Of a DNA stretch of 20,811 nucleotides, positions 13,997-20,811 are shown one piece after another. This DNA comes from an uncultured Oscillospiraceae bacterium (GTDB taxonomy: Bacteria; Bacillota; Clostridia; Oscillospirales; Oscillospiraceae), in assembly GCA_934655935.1 (NCBI GenBank), contig CAKUHJ010000020.1, positions 1-20,811 on the forward strand. Direction: 5' to 3'. The notes beneath the pieces are model-generated. The model had not been told where the DNA came from. It did not search any database and worked only from the letters and a program-made list of their open reading frames with translations. Both the position numbers and the translations under genes were made by a program. Each line of letters begins with the position of its first letter. Within the stretch, counting starts at the first letter, position 1.

Positions 13997-14869
13997 TTAA
14001 TCCTGAAGTGCGCGCTCATTGAAAATGCCAGTGGGGCGAAGAAGCAGAAACAGAAGAAGAATAATGTAAGAGATCATATCCTTATATTCGCTGCTGATGT
14101 ATCCGGCTGCAAGCGTTTCAACAATGCCAAGCAGAAGACCTCCGACGATTGCGCCATACATATTTCCATAGCCGCCTGCAACAGCGGAAGCAGAGGCCTT
14201 CTTCCCGATTGTAGCGCCGAGCGTGCTGTAAACACCGAAAACTGGGCCGATCAGCATGCCGCCCAATGCGGCAAAGCCGGCGGCAAGCCCCCAAGTCAGA
14301 CCGGTTGTAAGCGAAACGTTGATCCCGCGTGCCTCTGCTGCGATACGATCCATCGATGCAGCACGCATGGCCGTACCGAGTTTTGTTTTTGACATGAACA
14401 AATGAAGGATCAGCATGCAGCAGAGTGAAACCAGAATACAGACCAGAGACTCCATCTGGATGGAAATATCGCCGAGCTTGATACAAGGGATGCTGAAAAT
14501 GGTCGGGAAATACTTTGTCTTTGTACCAAAGACAAGCATACTTCCGTTTTGGATGATATAGGAAAGGGCAATGGTGGACAGAACAACATAGATGATCATG
14601 ACCTTCCGGTCAAGAAGGCGGCGGATGATGAATTTCTCAATCGCCATGCCGACAAGAAATCCACAGCCCACGGTCAAGATCAGAGAAAGGAAGAATGGAA
14701 GCTTCAGTACAGCAAAAAAGGTAACGCCGAGGAATGCGCCCAATGTAAGAAGGTCGCCCTGCGCGAAGGTCAGCAGGCCGGAGGCTTTGTAAATCAGGCT
14801 GTAGCCCAGCGCAATCAGACCGTATACACTGCCGATTACCAGGCTGGAAATGAGTAATTGCCAAAACAT
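13997..14869 (-). CDS. livH: Liv-type ABC transporter permease LivH
   Basis: Membrane permease subunit, 290 residues, with about eight hydrophobic segments. SLVIGSVYGLIALGYSLIYKASGLLTFAQGDLL near the N-terminus is the LivH signature. TAMRAASMDRIAAEARGINV is the cytoplasmic loop that contacts the ATPase. The frame is open to 14956, but AGGAGG (14876-14881) and the hydrophobic N-terminus (MFWQLLISS) fix the start at 14869. The livM start follows 11 bases beyond its stop. The 98 bases before it hold a strong hairpin that separates it from livK. Confidence 0.94.
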   Translation of the reverse strand: MFWQLLISSLVIGSVYGLIALGYSLIYKASGLLTFAQGDLLTLGAFLGVTFFAVLKLPFFLSLILTVGCGFLVGMAIEKFIIRRLLDRKVMIIYVVLSTIALSYIIQNGSMLVFGTKTKYFPTIFSIPCIKLGDISIQMESLVCILVSLCCMLILHLFMSKTKLGTAMRAASMDRIAAEARGINVSLTTGLTWGLAAGFAALGGMLIGPVFGVYSTLGATIGKKASASAVAGGYGNMYGAIVGGLLLGIVETLAAGYISSEYKDMISYIILLLFLLLRPTGIFNERALQD

Positions 14870-14921
14870 ATAGATCCTCCTGATAGGAAAGAACAAGGTT
14901 GTTTGTTTCTGAGAGCTGAGG

Positions 14922-14951
14922 CGCAGGTGGCGCCGGCCGGCGCCACCTGCG
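14922..14951 (-). other. Intercistronic hairpin between livK and livH
   Basis: A perfect 13-bp stem (arms 14922-14934 and 14939-14951) around a GGCC loop lies 16 bases after the livK stop. No T-tract follows on the minus strand, so this is more likely an mRNA-stabilising or partial-attenuation element than a terminator. It mirrors the hairpin after dctP and probably allows more binding protein than permease to be made. Confidence 0.72.
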
Positions 14952-14967
14952 GACAAAACTGTGCAGA

Positions 14968-16206
14968 TCAGCGGAGGTGGTTACCTGCTGCGAGCCAGTC
15001 GGAAACAAGCTCATTTTTGCCCTCAGAGCGGATAAACTTATTGAAGTTTGACAGGCCCTCACGGCTTCCGTCGGTATAGTCGAGCGTGCCGCCGAGACCC
15101 TGGAGACCGGAAATCTGATTGACAGCGTCTTTGATGGCGGCGTGATTGTTGCTTCCTGCCTTCTTGACGGCTTCCCAGAGAACCAGCATACTGTCATATA
15201 CACGGTAAGCGCTGTCAGTTGCAGGAAGAGCGCCATAAAGCGCTTGATACTCTGTAAGGAATGCCTTCATGTTTGCATCGGTGCAATCGTCGAGAGAGGA
15301 ATAGGTAAGGTAAGGGGCGGCAAAGGCGACAAGATCTGCATTATCAATTCCGGCAACATCGATGGCGTCGACCGGAAGCGCTTCTTTGTTCAGAATCAGG
15401 CCTTCGTAACCGTATTGACGGAGCTGCTTGATGAAAATTCCGTAGGTGGCGCCGACGGTGGACATGAAAACCGCATCAGGCTCAGTGGAAATGATGTGTG
15501 TGATCTGGCCGGAAAAATCGCTGTCGCCATCGTTATAGGCTTCCTCTGTCAGAATCTCGATGCCCTTTGCGCTGCAGCTTTCCGCAAAGGCGTCTGCGGT
15601 GGCAATTGCCGATTCGTCCTGACCGCGGAAAATGGCAACGGATTTTACACCAAGTTCGTCGGCGAGCTCAACAGTTTTCGGAGCGGTAAAGCTGCTGTTT
15701 ACGCAGGCACGGAAAAGATATTCCCAGCCCTGCTCCATATAGGTGGGAGACAGGCCTGTGCCGAAGCTGACAATCTGCGCCTTATTCAGCGCCTCGCCAG
15801 TGGCGAGAATGCCGCTGGAGATGCAGGTGGTAATGCAGGCGTCGATTTTATCGACTTCAATCAGCTTGGTGACGACCTTGACGGCTTCCTCGGGCGAGCC
15901 CTGATCGTCATATACAACGTAATTGACGCTGGCGCCGTTCAGACCGCCGTCGGCGTTCATCCTGTCGATGACCATTTTCAGAGCGTTCTGCGCTTCCTCT
16001 CCGTAAATAGCGTTTGCACCGGACATGACGTTGTACATGCCGATAGTAAAGACCTCAGAAGCTGTGGCCTGCTCTGGACTGCCGCCTTCGCCCTGCCCGG
16101 AATTCTGAGAGGGGGCAGAAGCGGGATTTCCGGCGCAGGCGGCCAGAGAAACGATCATGATCAACGCCAGGACAAGTGCGGATAGCTTTCTCGTTTTCAT
16201 ACTCAT
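14968..16206 (-). CDS. livK: Liv-type ABC transporter substrate-binding lipoprotein
   Basis: Receptor of the importer, 412 residues, with a Peripla_BP_6/LivJ-type fold. The signal peptide ends in the lipobox SLAA-C24, followed by a Gly/Ser/Gln linker (SAPSQNSGQGEGGS). The N-lobe begins FTIGMYNVMSGANAIYGEEAQNALKMVIDRMN, a normal LivJ-type opening, then VNYVVYDDQGSPEEAVKVVTKLIE. The second lobe contains SDFSGQITHIISTEPDAVFMS. GGAGG (16215-16219) is eight bases before ATG 16206; another ATG lies two codons on. An upstream in-frame extension to 16320 crosses the promoter and operator and is not credible. It is the first gene of the leftward LacI-regulated operon. Confidence 0.93.
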   Translation of the reverse strand: MSMKTRKLSALVLALIMIVSLAACAGNPASAPSQNSGQGEGGSPEQATASEVFTIGMYNVMSGANAIYGEEAQNALKMVIDRMNADGGLNGASVNYVVYDDQGSPEEAVKVVTKLIEVDKIDACITTCISSGILATGEALNKAQIVSFGTGLSPTYMEQGWEYLFRACVNSSFTAPKTVELADELGVKSVAIFRGQDESAIATADAFAESCSAKGIEILTEEAYNDGDSDFSGQITHIISTEPDAVFMSTVGATYGIFIKQLRQYGYEGLILNKEALPVDAIDVAGIDNADLVAFAAPYLTYSSLDDCTDANMKAFLTEYQALYGALPATDSAYRVYDSMLVLWEAVKKAGSNNHAAIKDAVNQISGLQGLGGTLDYTDGSREGLSNFNKFIRSEGKNELVSDWLAAGNHLR

Positions 16207-16279
16207 GTGTGTTTCCTCCGTGTTTTCTTCAAAAGTTTTTTGTGCGGGCAGCGGATGTAAGTCATATCCCCCCATAGAA

Positions 16280-16294
16280 ATGTAAACACTTACA
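16280..16294. promoter_or_regulatory. LacI/cre-type operator, livK side
   Basis: ATGTAAACACTTACA contains the dyad TGTAA-N4-TTACA. It lies about +8 to +22 relative to the predicted start of the livK transcript. It is identical at 12 of 15 positions to the operator at 16462-16476, which suggests one protein binds both. It differs from the cre consensus at the central G. Confidence 0.68.
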
Positions 16295-16308
16295 ATTCTG
16301 CCAAGACT

Positions 16309-16337
16309 ATTAATGCACATGCGGAGAACGAAGTCAA
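16309..16337 (-). promoter_or_regulatory. Promoter of the liv-larA operon
   Basis: On the minus strand TTGACT (16337-16332, 5 of 6) and ATTAAT (16314-16309, 4 of 6) are separated by 17 bases. Transcription would begin near 16302, leaving a leader of about 95 nt that contains the operator dyad. Confidence 0.55.
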
Positions 16338-16423
16338 TGATTTTTCTACTCGATCTTGATTTTTCTACAAGTTATTCAAAAACTTCTGCGTTTTTTTAGC
16401 GAGAACGACGGCAGCACAAATAG

Positions 16424-16452
16424 TTGACAAACAAAAGAAGCTGCCCTATAAT
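16424..16452 (+). promoter_or_regulatory. Consensus promoter of the second URO-D-like gene
   Basis: Perfect TTGACA (16424-16429) and perfect TATAAT (16447-16452) with the ideal 17-base spacing. Transcription should start near 16459, immediately before the operator dyad at 16462. A fully consensus promoter with a site across its start region is a strong sign of tight repression. The bases 16338-16423 between the two facing promoters are AT-rich and hold nothing else I can name. Confidence 0.9.
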
Positions 16453-16461
16453 GGGCTATAA

Positions 16462-16476
16462 ATGAAAGCGCTTACA
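16462..16476. promoter_or_regulatory. LacI/cre-type operator, URO-D side
   Basis: ATGAAAGCGCTTACA fits the LacI/GalR-type operator pattern, with a central CG, and also fits the Bacillus cre consensus WTGNAANCGNWWNCA at every position. It covers about +4 to +18 of the transcript from the consensus promoter, so binding would block it. The local LacI protein is the simplest candidate; CcpA is the alternative. Confidence 0.8.
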
Positions 16477-16499
16477 AAAATAATTGAAGAGGTAACAAT

Positions 16500-17603
16500 A
16501 TGGACAGGCATATGCTAAATCAATTTTTTGCAGATCTGGAGGAGCGTCTGGACGAAAGCGAGGAGCTGCGCGTTGAGCGGGAGTGGCTGAATTTTGCTGA
16601 TCTGAGGCTGACAAGCGGAGCCTTCCGAACCTCACGCAAGAAAAGAGGTTCAAAGCTGGATTGGCCAAAGATGCTGGTAAACGACGCGCTGGACGATGTG
16701 ACGGACATGATTTACCAGCAGCTCTGGTCCGTCAATCAGGTTCTGGAGAACGGAGAGGGAACGATGCTCAATCTGCGCTCGAATTATGGAACCGGGATTA
16801 TTCCGTCCATTTTTGATGCGCCGATTCACATCATGCCGCGCAATACGGATACGCTTCCCGGGAGCAAGCCGTTTCCGGACGGAAGCCAGGGAATCCGGCG
16901 GATTTTGAACGCGGGAAGGAATTGGGACTATTCCAAAGGCTTTGCAGGGAAGACCTTCGAAATGGCGGAGCAGTTCTTGACGCTTGCAGAGGCGTTTCCA
17001 AAGGTGCGCCGGTTCGTTCACTACTATAATCCGGACCTGCAGGGGCCGCTTGCTTTGTGCGAGGTGCTTTGGGGTTCCTCCTTCTATGAGGATTTTTATG
17101 ATGAGGATGCGATGGAATCGCATCTGCTGGAGGATGCGCTTGACTTCTTTACGGAGCTCTATCTGGACTTTACAGATCGTTTTCATAGGCTGGCGCCGAC
17201 GTTTGATACGGAACACAGTGTGGAATGGGGCTGCCTGCACCGGGGCGGAACAATTATCCGGAATGATTCCGCTATGAATATTTCCGGAGAGCTTTACCGG
17301 GAGTACGTTATGCCGCGCGACCAGAAAATTATTGCGGCGGTTGGCGGAGGCGTTCATTTCTGCGGCTGCGGGCATCATTATATTCAGCATGTTGCATCCA
17401 TCCAAGGACTTTCCTGTGTAAATCTTTCCGAGCCGGCCCGCAACGACATGGAGAAAATATATGCCAATACCATCGACCGCGGTATTATTATTTTCGGGTT
17501 GCTCAGCGAAGAGGTGGAGCGGGCGCTCCGCGCCGGACGCGATCTGCGCGGCCGGGTGAGCGCCGGGGCATCAACGGCAGCATGGCTCGGAAAACGCGAT
17601 TGA
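16500..17603 (+). CDS. Divergent URO-D-like protein, second copy
   Basis: Protein of 367 residues resembling the uroporphyrinogen decarboxylase/cobalamin-independent methionine synthase-like group found in Firmicutes. Family-like segments are LRSNYGTGIIPSIFDAPIHI (92-111), the middle LQGPLALCEVLWGSSFYEDF and the C-terminal VHFCGCGHHYIQHV. The latter keeps the H-x-C pair (H286, C288) plus C290, and another cysteine is at 306 (GLSCVNL). The distant third cysteine seen in the other URO-D protein here (C345 there) is absent; the equivalent stretch reads IIIFGLL. GAGG seven bases before the ATG sets the start. It leads the rightward LacI-controlled unit, divergent from the Liv operon. The reaction is unknown; no corrinoid protein is nearby. 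Confidence 0.78.
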   Translation: MDRHMLNQFFADLEERLDESEELRVEREWLNFADLRLTSGAFRTSRKKRGSKLDWPKMLVNDALDDVTDMIYQQLWSVNQVLENGEGTMLNLRSNYGTGIIPSIFDAPIHIMPRNTDTLPGSKPFPDGSQGIRRILNAGRNWDYSKGFAGKTFEMAEQFLTLAEAFPKVRRFVHYYNPDLQGPLALCEVLWGSSFYEDFYDEDAMESHLLEDALDFFTELYLDFTDRFHRLAPTFDTEHSVEWGCLHRGGTIIRNDSAMNISGELYREYVMPRDQKIIAAVGGGVHFCGCGHHYIQHVASIQGLSCVNLSEPARNDMEKIYANTIDRGIIIFGLLSEEVERALRAGRDLRGRVSAGASTAAWLGKRD

Positions 17604-17628
17604 TTTTTCTTGGATTTTCCGTTACAAT
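17600..17628 (+). promoter_or_regulatory. Secondary promoter for cupin and lacI genes
   Basis: TTGATT (17600-17605, overlapping the URO-D stop codon) and TACAAT (17623-17628, 5 of 6) are separated by 17 bases. It would let the cupin and regulator be made when the main promoter is repressed. No operator-like dyad is seen next to it. Confidence 0.55.
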
Positions 17629-17652
17629 ATCACTATGAAATGAGGTAAAAAA

Positions 17653-17979
17653 ATGCGGTGTTATTCTGTTTTTGATGCAGCAAAGCTCAAAGCGTCTCTC
17701 GGACATGCCTCCTGCGTCCTGCTTGGGACAGAGCAGGGATGCCCGGATTCCTGTTCTGCGGGCGTCAGCGTCTACGATTCGCCGGACTTTGCACCCGCAC
17801 AGCAGCATCCGTTTCACGAAGGCTTTTTCGTCGCAGAGGGGGATGGCGCTGCGCTTGTGGGAGATGAGATCTTCGAGATTCACGCGGGAACCAGTTTCTT
17901 TGTTCCAAAGCAGGTCCAGCATACGCTGCGCTGCACGGGAGAAATACCGGTGAAGGTTTTCTGGTTTCACGCACTCTGA
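17653..17979 (+). CDS. Single-domain cupin protein
   Basis: Small beta-barrel protein of 108 residues. Cupin motif 1 is recognisable in HPFHEGFFVAEGDGAALVG, where the two histidines and the glutamate usually bind a metal. Motif 2 is AGTSFFVPKQVQHTLRC, with the second histidine region. Single-domain cupins act as isomerases, epimerases, dioxygenases or small-molecule binding proteins, and the sequence does not choose among them. GAGG about seven bases before the ATG sets the start. It lies between the URO-D-like gene and lacI, 15 bases before the latter, so it probably shares their substrate, possibly as a sugar acid isomerase or lyase. Confidence 0.82.
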   Translation: MRCYSVFDAAKLKASLGHASCVLLGTEQGCPDSCSAGVSVYDSPDFAPAQQHPFHEGFFVAEGDGAALVGDEIFEIHAGTSFFVPKQVQHTLRCTGEIPVKVFWFHAL

Positions 17980-17994
17980 GAAAAGGAAACAACT

Positions 17995-18999
17995 ATGGCA
18001 GCGAATATCTATGAGGTGTCCAAGGCTGCGGGCGTATCCATCGCAACGGTTTCGCGCGTCCTGAATCACAGCTCCAAGGTAAGTGAGAAGACGAAGAGCA
18101 AGGTTCTGGCTGCAATTGAGTCGCTTGGCTACACGCCGAACGCATTTGCACAGGGACTGGGCCTGAAGACAATGAAAACAGTCGGGATTCTTTGTGCAGA
18201 TTCGTCTGACACGTTTTTTTCTGCAGTGATCTTCTATCTGGAGGAGAACCTGCGCAAGGAAGGCTATAACTGTATTCTTTGCTGCAGCGGACATGAGCTG
18301 GAGCGAAAAAAGGACTCTGTTGCTTTTTTGCTGAGCAAATCCGTCGATGCGCTGATTCTTCTGGGTTCTACGTATATGGGAAGAACTGCGAAGGATACAG
18401 ATTACATTCTTCAGGCGGCGGACACAACGCCAATTATTTGTATCAACTGCCATTTGAAGCATCCGAACATTTATTGTGTGGAAAACGATCCCTTTGACTC
18501 GATTTATAAGGTAACCCGCTGTGCACTCCGTGCAGGATGCTGCAAACCGATGTTCCTGTTTCGCAGGATTGACCGGTATTCTCTGGAAAAGCAGCGGGGC
18601 TTTCAGACGGCCACAGCTGAGGCGGGCATTGAAAACGCACAGATCATCAAGTGCCCACAGAGCATTGCGGACGCAGCGTCCTTTCTGCTGCAGCAGGTCG
18701 TGGAATTTCCGGACGTTGTGATAGCCTCTCATGATGAGGTTGCAGTTGCATTTTTGAAGTATGCCAAACGAGTGGGTCTTGCAGTGCCGGAAAAATGTAT
18801 GATTATCGGTCACGGCGATTTGATGCTTGCCGAATGCTGCGAGCCGGAGCTCACTACCGTGAATCTCCATGTACCGCAGCTGTGCAGTGTTGCGGTTTCA
18901 AATCTGATGCTCGTGCTTCAGGGACAGGTCCCAGCGCATCAGACCACGATTGCGGGGGAACTGCACGTCCGGGACACTACGATCGGTATACAAGGCTGA
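17995..18999 (+). CDS. LacI-family transcriptional regulator
   Basis: Repressor-type protein of 334 residues. The N-terminal HTH (IYEVSKAAGVSIATVSRVLN) and hinge helix (GYTPNAFAQGLGLK) are typical of LacI/GalR, followed by a periplasmic-binding-protein-like effector domain starting at TVGILCADSSD. It probably binds the two related dyads at 16280-16294 and 16462-16476, controlling its own operon and the divergent liv-larA operon. The effector may be the Liv substrate or a derivative. The effector domain holds 15 cysteines, including CILCC, CINC, GCC and ECC, which is unusually many for this family. AAAAGGAAA precedes the ATG. Confidence 0.92.
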   Translation: MAANIYEVSKAAGVSIATVSRVLNHSSKVSEKTKSKVLAAIESLGYTPNAFAQGLGLKTMKTVGILCADSSDTFFSAVIFYLEENLRKEGYNCILCCSGHELERKKDSVAFLLSKSVDALILLGSTYMGRTAKDTDYILQAADTTPIICINCHLKHPNIYCVENDPFDSIYKVTRCALRAGCCKPMFLFRRIDRYSLEKQRGFQTATAEAGIENAQIIKCPQSIADAASFLLQQVVEFPDVVIASHDEVAVAFLKYAKRVGLAVPEKCMIIGHGDLMLAECCEPELTTVNLHVPQLCSVAVSNLMLVLQGQVPAHQTTIAGELHVRDTTIGIQG

Positions 19000-19060
19000 T
19001 AAGGCAGAAACAAGCCCGAGAAAATCTTTTCAATCCGTGTTTATCAGAATCCTTGCGCAC

Positions 19061-19114
19061 AAAAAACAGGGCCCGAAGAAAACGACGATCCGTTTTCCGG
19101 GCCCTGCTTTTGTG
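19061..19114. terminator. Bidirectional terminator between lacI and rqcH
   Basis: CAGGGCCCG (19067-19075) and GAAAACG (19078-19084) pair with CGTTTTC (19091-19097) and CGGGCCCTG (19098-19106), with a two-base AA bulge and a 6-nt loop. The + strand tail is CTTTTGTGTTTT and the minus strand tail is TTTTTT, so it can end both convergent genes. The 60 bases between the lacI stop and this stem show nothing further. Confidence 0.85.
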
Positions 19115-19141
19115 TTTTGTTAAAGAAATGAGCGCAGCCGG

Positions 19142-20811
19142 CTATCCTTCCCGCAGGCGCTCGCAGAGTGCGGGGTCCGGCGTGACACAGGCGGTGGAAT
19201 AACGGTCGTAGACGACCATGCCGGGCTTTGCGCCGGCCGGCTTTTTGACATAGCGTGCGGGCGTGTAGTCCACGGACACGTTCTGTCCGTCCCTGGCCTC
19301 GGAATAGTAGGCGGCAAGCATCATAGCCTCCGTCACGGTCTCGTCCGGCGGCGTCTGACCGTTGGTTTCGATGAGCACGTGGCTGCCGTGGAATTTCTGC
19401 ACATGCAGCCACAGGTCGGTCTTTGCGGCCTGGCGGAGCGTCAGCTGGTCGTTCTGGCGGTTGTTGCGGCCGACGTAAATGAGGAAGCCGTCCGAGGAGC
19501 GGAAGCGCATGGGGCGGCTCGGCGGGAGCTTCATCTGCTTTTTGCGGTCGGTCTGGCGGAGATAGCCGCCGTCCGTCAGCTCCTGGCGGATTTCCTGCAC
19601 GTCGCGCTCAGACTCCGCGCGGCTGAGCTCGTCGAGAATGCTGGAAAGGTAGCGAAGCTCCTGCTCGCCCTTCTGAAGCTGCTCGGTGAGAATTTTCTGC
19701 GCAGTTTTGGCCTTCTGATAATCCTTGTAGAATTTTGCGGCGTTCTGCTGCGGACTGACGGCGGCGTTGAGCGGGATTTCAATCTCCCGCATCTCAGGGT
19801 CGTAAAAATCCTGCGCGACGAGCCGGGCCTGTCCGCGGCGGATGGCGTGCAGATTGGCCGTGACAATATCGCCCATCCGGCGCAGCCGCTCGCGGTCCTG
19901 CGTTGCGGCAAGCTCGCGCTTCTGGTTTTCCTGCTTCCGTGCGGCGCGCGCGTGAAGATTGGAAACGGTTTTGCGCAGCGCCTGCGTGCGCTGGCGCATG
20001 CGCTCGTCCCGGTCGCGCCGGGCATAGAAGCTGTCCAGGAGCGCGGAAAAGCTTTCCGGGGTCTGCATGTCAAAAAGCGCGCCATACTGGAGAATGGGAA
20101 TGCAGGTAAAGTCCTTGGGCGAGCCGTCCTGCAGAAGGAGAACGGGCGTTTTTGCCTGCGCCTGCAGCGCCTGCAGAAGCGCAAACAGCTGCTCGGCCAG
20201 CGCTTCGCGATCCGCGTCCGACTGGGCCGGAAGCGGCGCGCAGGCGTCGCCCAGCAGGCGGAAGCAGAGCTCGCGGCAAAGAAGCGGGGAAAGCCCGCAG
20301 AAATGTTCCAGCAGCCATCCGTCAAACGCGCGCTGCTCCGGCGCGGCGCACAGAAGCCCGCGCAGCGCATCCGCCGTGACGCAGAAGGGGTCGAGCTTTC
20401 CCTGCGCCGGCGGGAGCCGGTAGTAAAGTCCGGGCAGAACCTGCCGGGTTTCCGACATTTCAAAATCCACCCGGCGCAGGCAGTCCAGAATCCGGCCGTC
20501 CGCTTCGGCGAGAATCAGATTGGAGTTGCGGCCCATGATCTCCAGGATGAGCCGCTTCTGGGTGGGCGTGCCCATCTCGTCGGTGCAGTCAAAGCGGAGC
20601 TCCACCAGCCGCTCCATGGGGGGCTGAAGAATTTCGCAGAGCCGGCCGCCGGTCAGGTGCTTGCGCAGCAGCATGCAGAACATCGGCGGCTGGGCCGGAT
20701 TTTCCGCGTGCTCGGCGGTCAGGTGCAGGCGGGGGTGATTGGGCGCGGCGGTCAGAAGAAGCTTTCCGCCTCCGGCCGGGCCGCGCAGCGAGAGCATCAG
20801 GGCGTCGCGCT
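19142..20811 (-). CDS. rqcH: NFACT-family ribosome quality control protein RqcH, N-terminus outside window
   Basis: RqcH binds obstructed 50S subunits carrying peptidyl-tRNA and directs C-terminal alanine tailing of the stalled peptide for proteolysis. The visible part is about 556 residues, and the frame continues past base 20811, with roughly 30-40 N-terminal residues missing. The NFACT-N domain shows KLLLTAAPNHPRLHLT, ENPAQPPMFCMLLRKHL and LILEIMGRNSNLIL. A charged, Gln/Arg-rich coiled-coil section follows at about 19600-19990. The NFACT-R (DUF814) domain is last, with GFLIYVGRNNRQNDQLT, TDLWLHVQKFHGSHVLI and TVTEAMMLAAYYSEARDG. GC content is higher than in the catabolic genes. It was formerly annotated as a fibronectin-binding protein (FbpA). 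It is a housekeeping gene unrelated to the neighbouring operons. Confidence 0.95.
   Translation of the reverse strand, partial: RDALMLSLRGPAGGGKLLLTAAPNHPRLHLTAEHAENPAQPPMFCMLLRKHLTGGRLCEILQPPMERLVELRFDCTDEMGTPTQKRLILEIMGRNSNLILAEADGRILDCLRRVDFEMSETRQVLPGLYYRLPPAQGKLDPFCVTADALRGLLCAAPEQRAFDGWLLEHFCGLSPLLCRELCFRLLGDACAPLPAQSDADREALAEQLFALLQALQAQAKTPVLLLQDGSPKDFTCIPILQYGALFDMQTPESFSALLDSFYARRDRDERMRQRTQALRKTVSNLHARAARKQENQKRELAATQDRERLRRMGDIVTANLHAIRRGQARLVAQDFYDPEMREIEIPLNAAVSPQQNAAKFYKDYQKAKTAQKILTEQLQKGEQELRYLSSILDELSRAESERDVQEIRQELTDGGYLRQTDRKKQMKLPPSRPMRFRSSDGFLIYVGRNNRQNDQLTLRQAAKTDLWLHVQKFHGSHVLIETNGQTPPDETVTEAMMLAAYYSEARDGQNVSVDYTPARYVKKPAGAKPGMVVYDRYSTACVTPDPALCERLREG

Noticed and set aside
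11536..16206. Assigning the importer as a branched-chain amino acid system
   Set aside because: Only the transporter family is evident. The coupled LarA-like enzyme and divergent catabolic genes make another substrate at least as likely.
16206..16320. In-frame N-terminal extension of the livK product
   Set aside because: It would cross the predicted promoter and operator, and would place residues ahead of a complete lipoprotein signal peptide that has its own GGAGG site.

Overview
The window reads as a chromosomal segment of an anaerobic Gram-positive Clostridia member, most likely Oscillospiraceae-like. This is inferred from strong AGGAGG ribosome binding sites, a clostridial-type EF-Tu and RqcH, split transketolase subunits, LacI/GntR-controlled catabolic operons and TRAP and Liv-type transporters. 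No lineage marker settles the genus. Two housekeeping genes frame the region: the C-terminal two thirds of EF-Tu at the left edge and an NFACT/RqcH ribosome-rescue protein running off the right edge. Between them lie two carbon-substrate utilisation loci and a small gene for a very cysteine-rich protein.

Region 1 (about 790-9640, all + strand): a FadR-type GntR regulator, then a promoter (1622-1651) with a strong overlapping operator dyad (1672-1701), then eight closely spaced genes. These encode transketolase N and C subunits, a tartronate semialdehyde reductase (GarR type), a TRAP transporter (DctP, DctQ, DctM), a xylose-isomerase-like TIM-barrel protein and a URO-D/MtaA-type protein with an H-x-C...C zinc site. 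The operon ends at a 16-bp hairpin. The set suggests import of a hydroxylated organic acid by the TRAP system, isomerisation and ketol transfer, and reduction of a tartronate-semialdehyde-like intermediate. The actual substrate is not visible in the sequence.

Region 2 (about 9650-10230): a minus-strand gene for a 103-residue protein with 23 cysteines, its own ribosome binding site and low-complexity Ser/Gly/Cys stretches. It is separated by hairpins from the terminator of the next operon. That terminator carries a Shine-Dalgarno sequence followed by a possible 28-codon ORF.

Region 3 (10234-18999): a divergent, LacI-type-controlled locus. Leftward runs a Liv-type ABC importer (livK-livH-livM-livG-livF) ending in a LarA-like (DUF2088) racemase/epimerase homologue. 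Rightward run a second, divergent URO-D-like gene, a single-domain cupin and a LacI-family regulator. Two related 15-bp dyads sit just downstream of the two facing promoters, so one repressor (probably the encoded LacI protein, alternatively CcpA) could control both arms.

Region 4 (19000-20811): a bidirectional terminator between convergent lacI and rqcH, then the partial rqcH gene. I saw no tRNA, rRNA, CRISPR array, IS element or phage genes.
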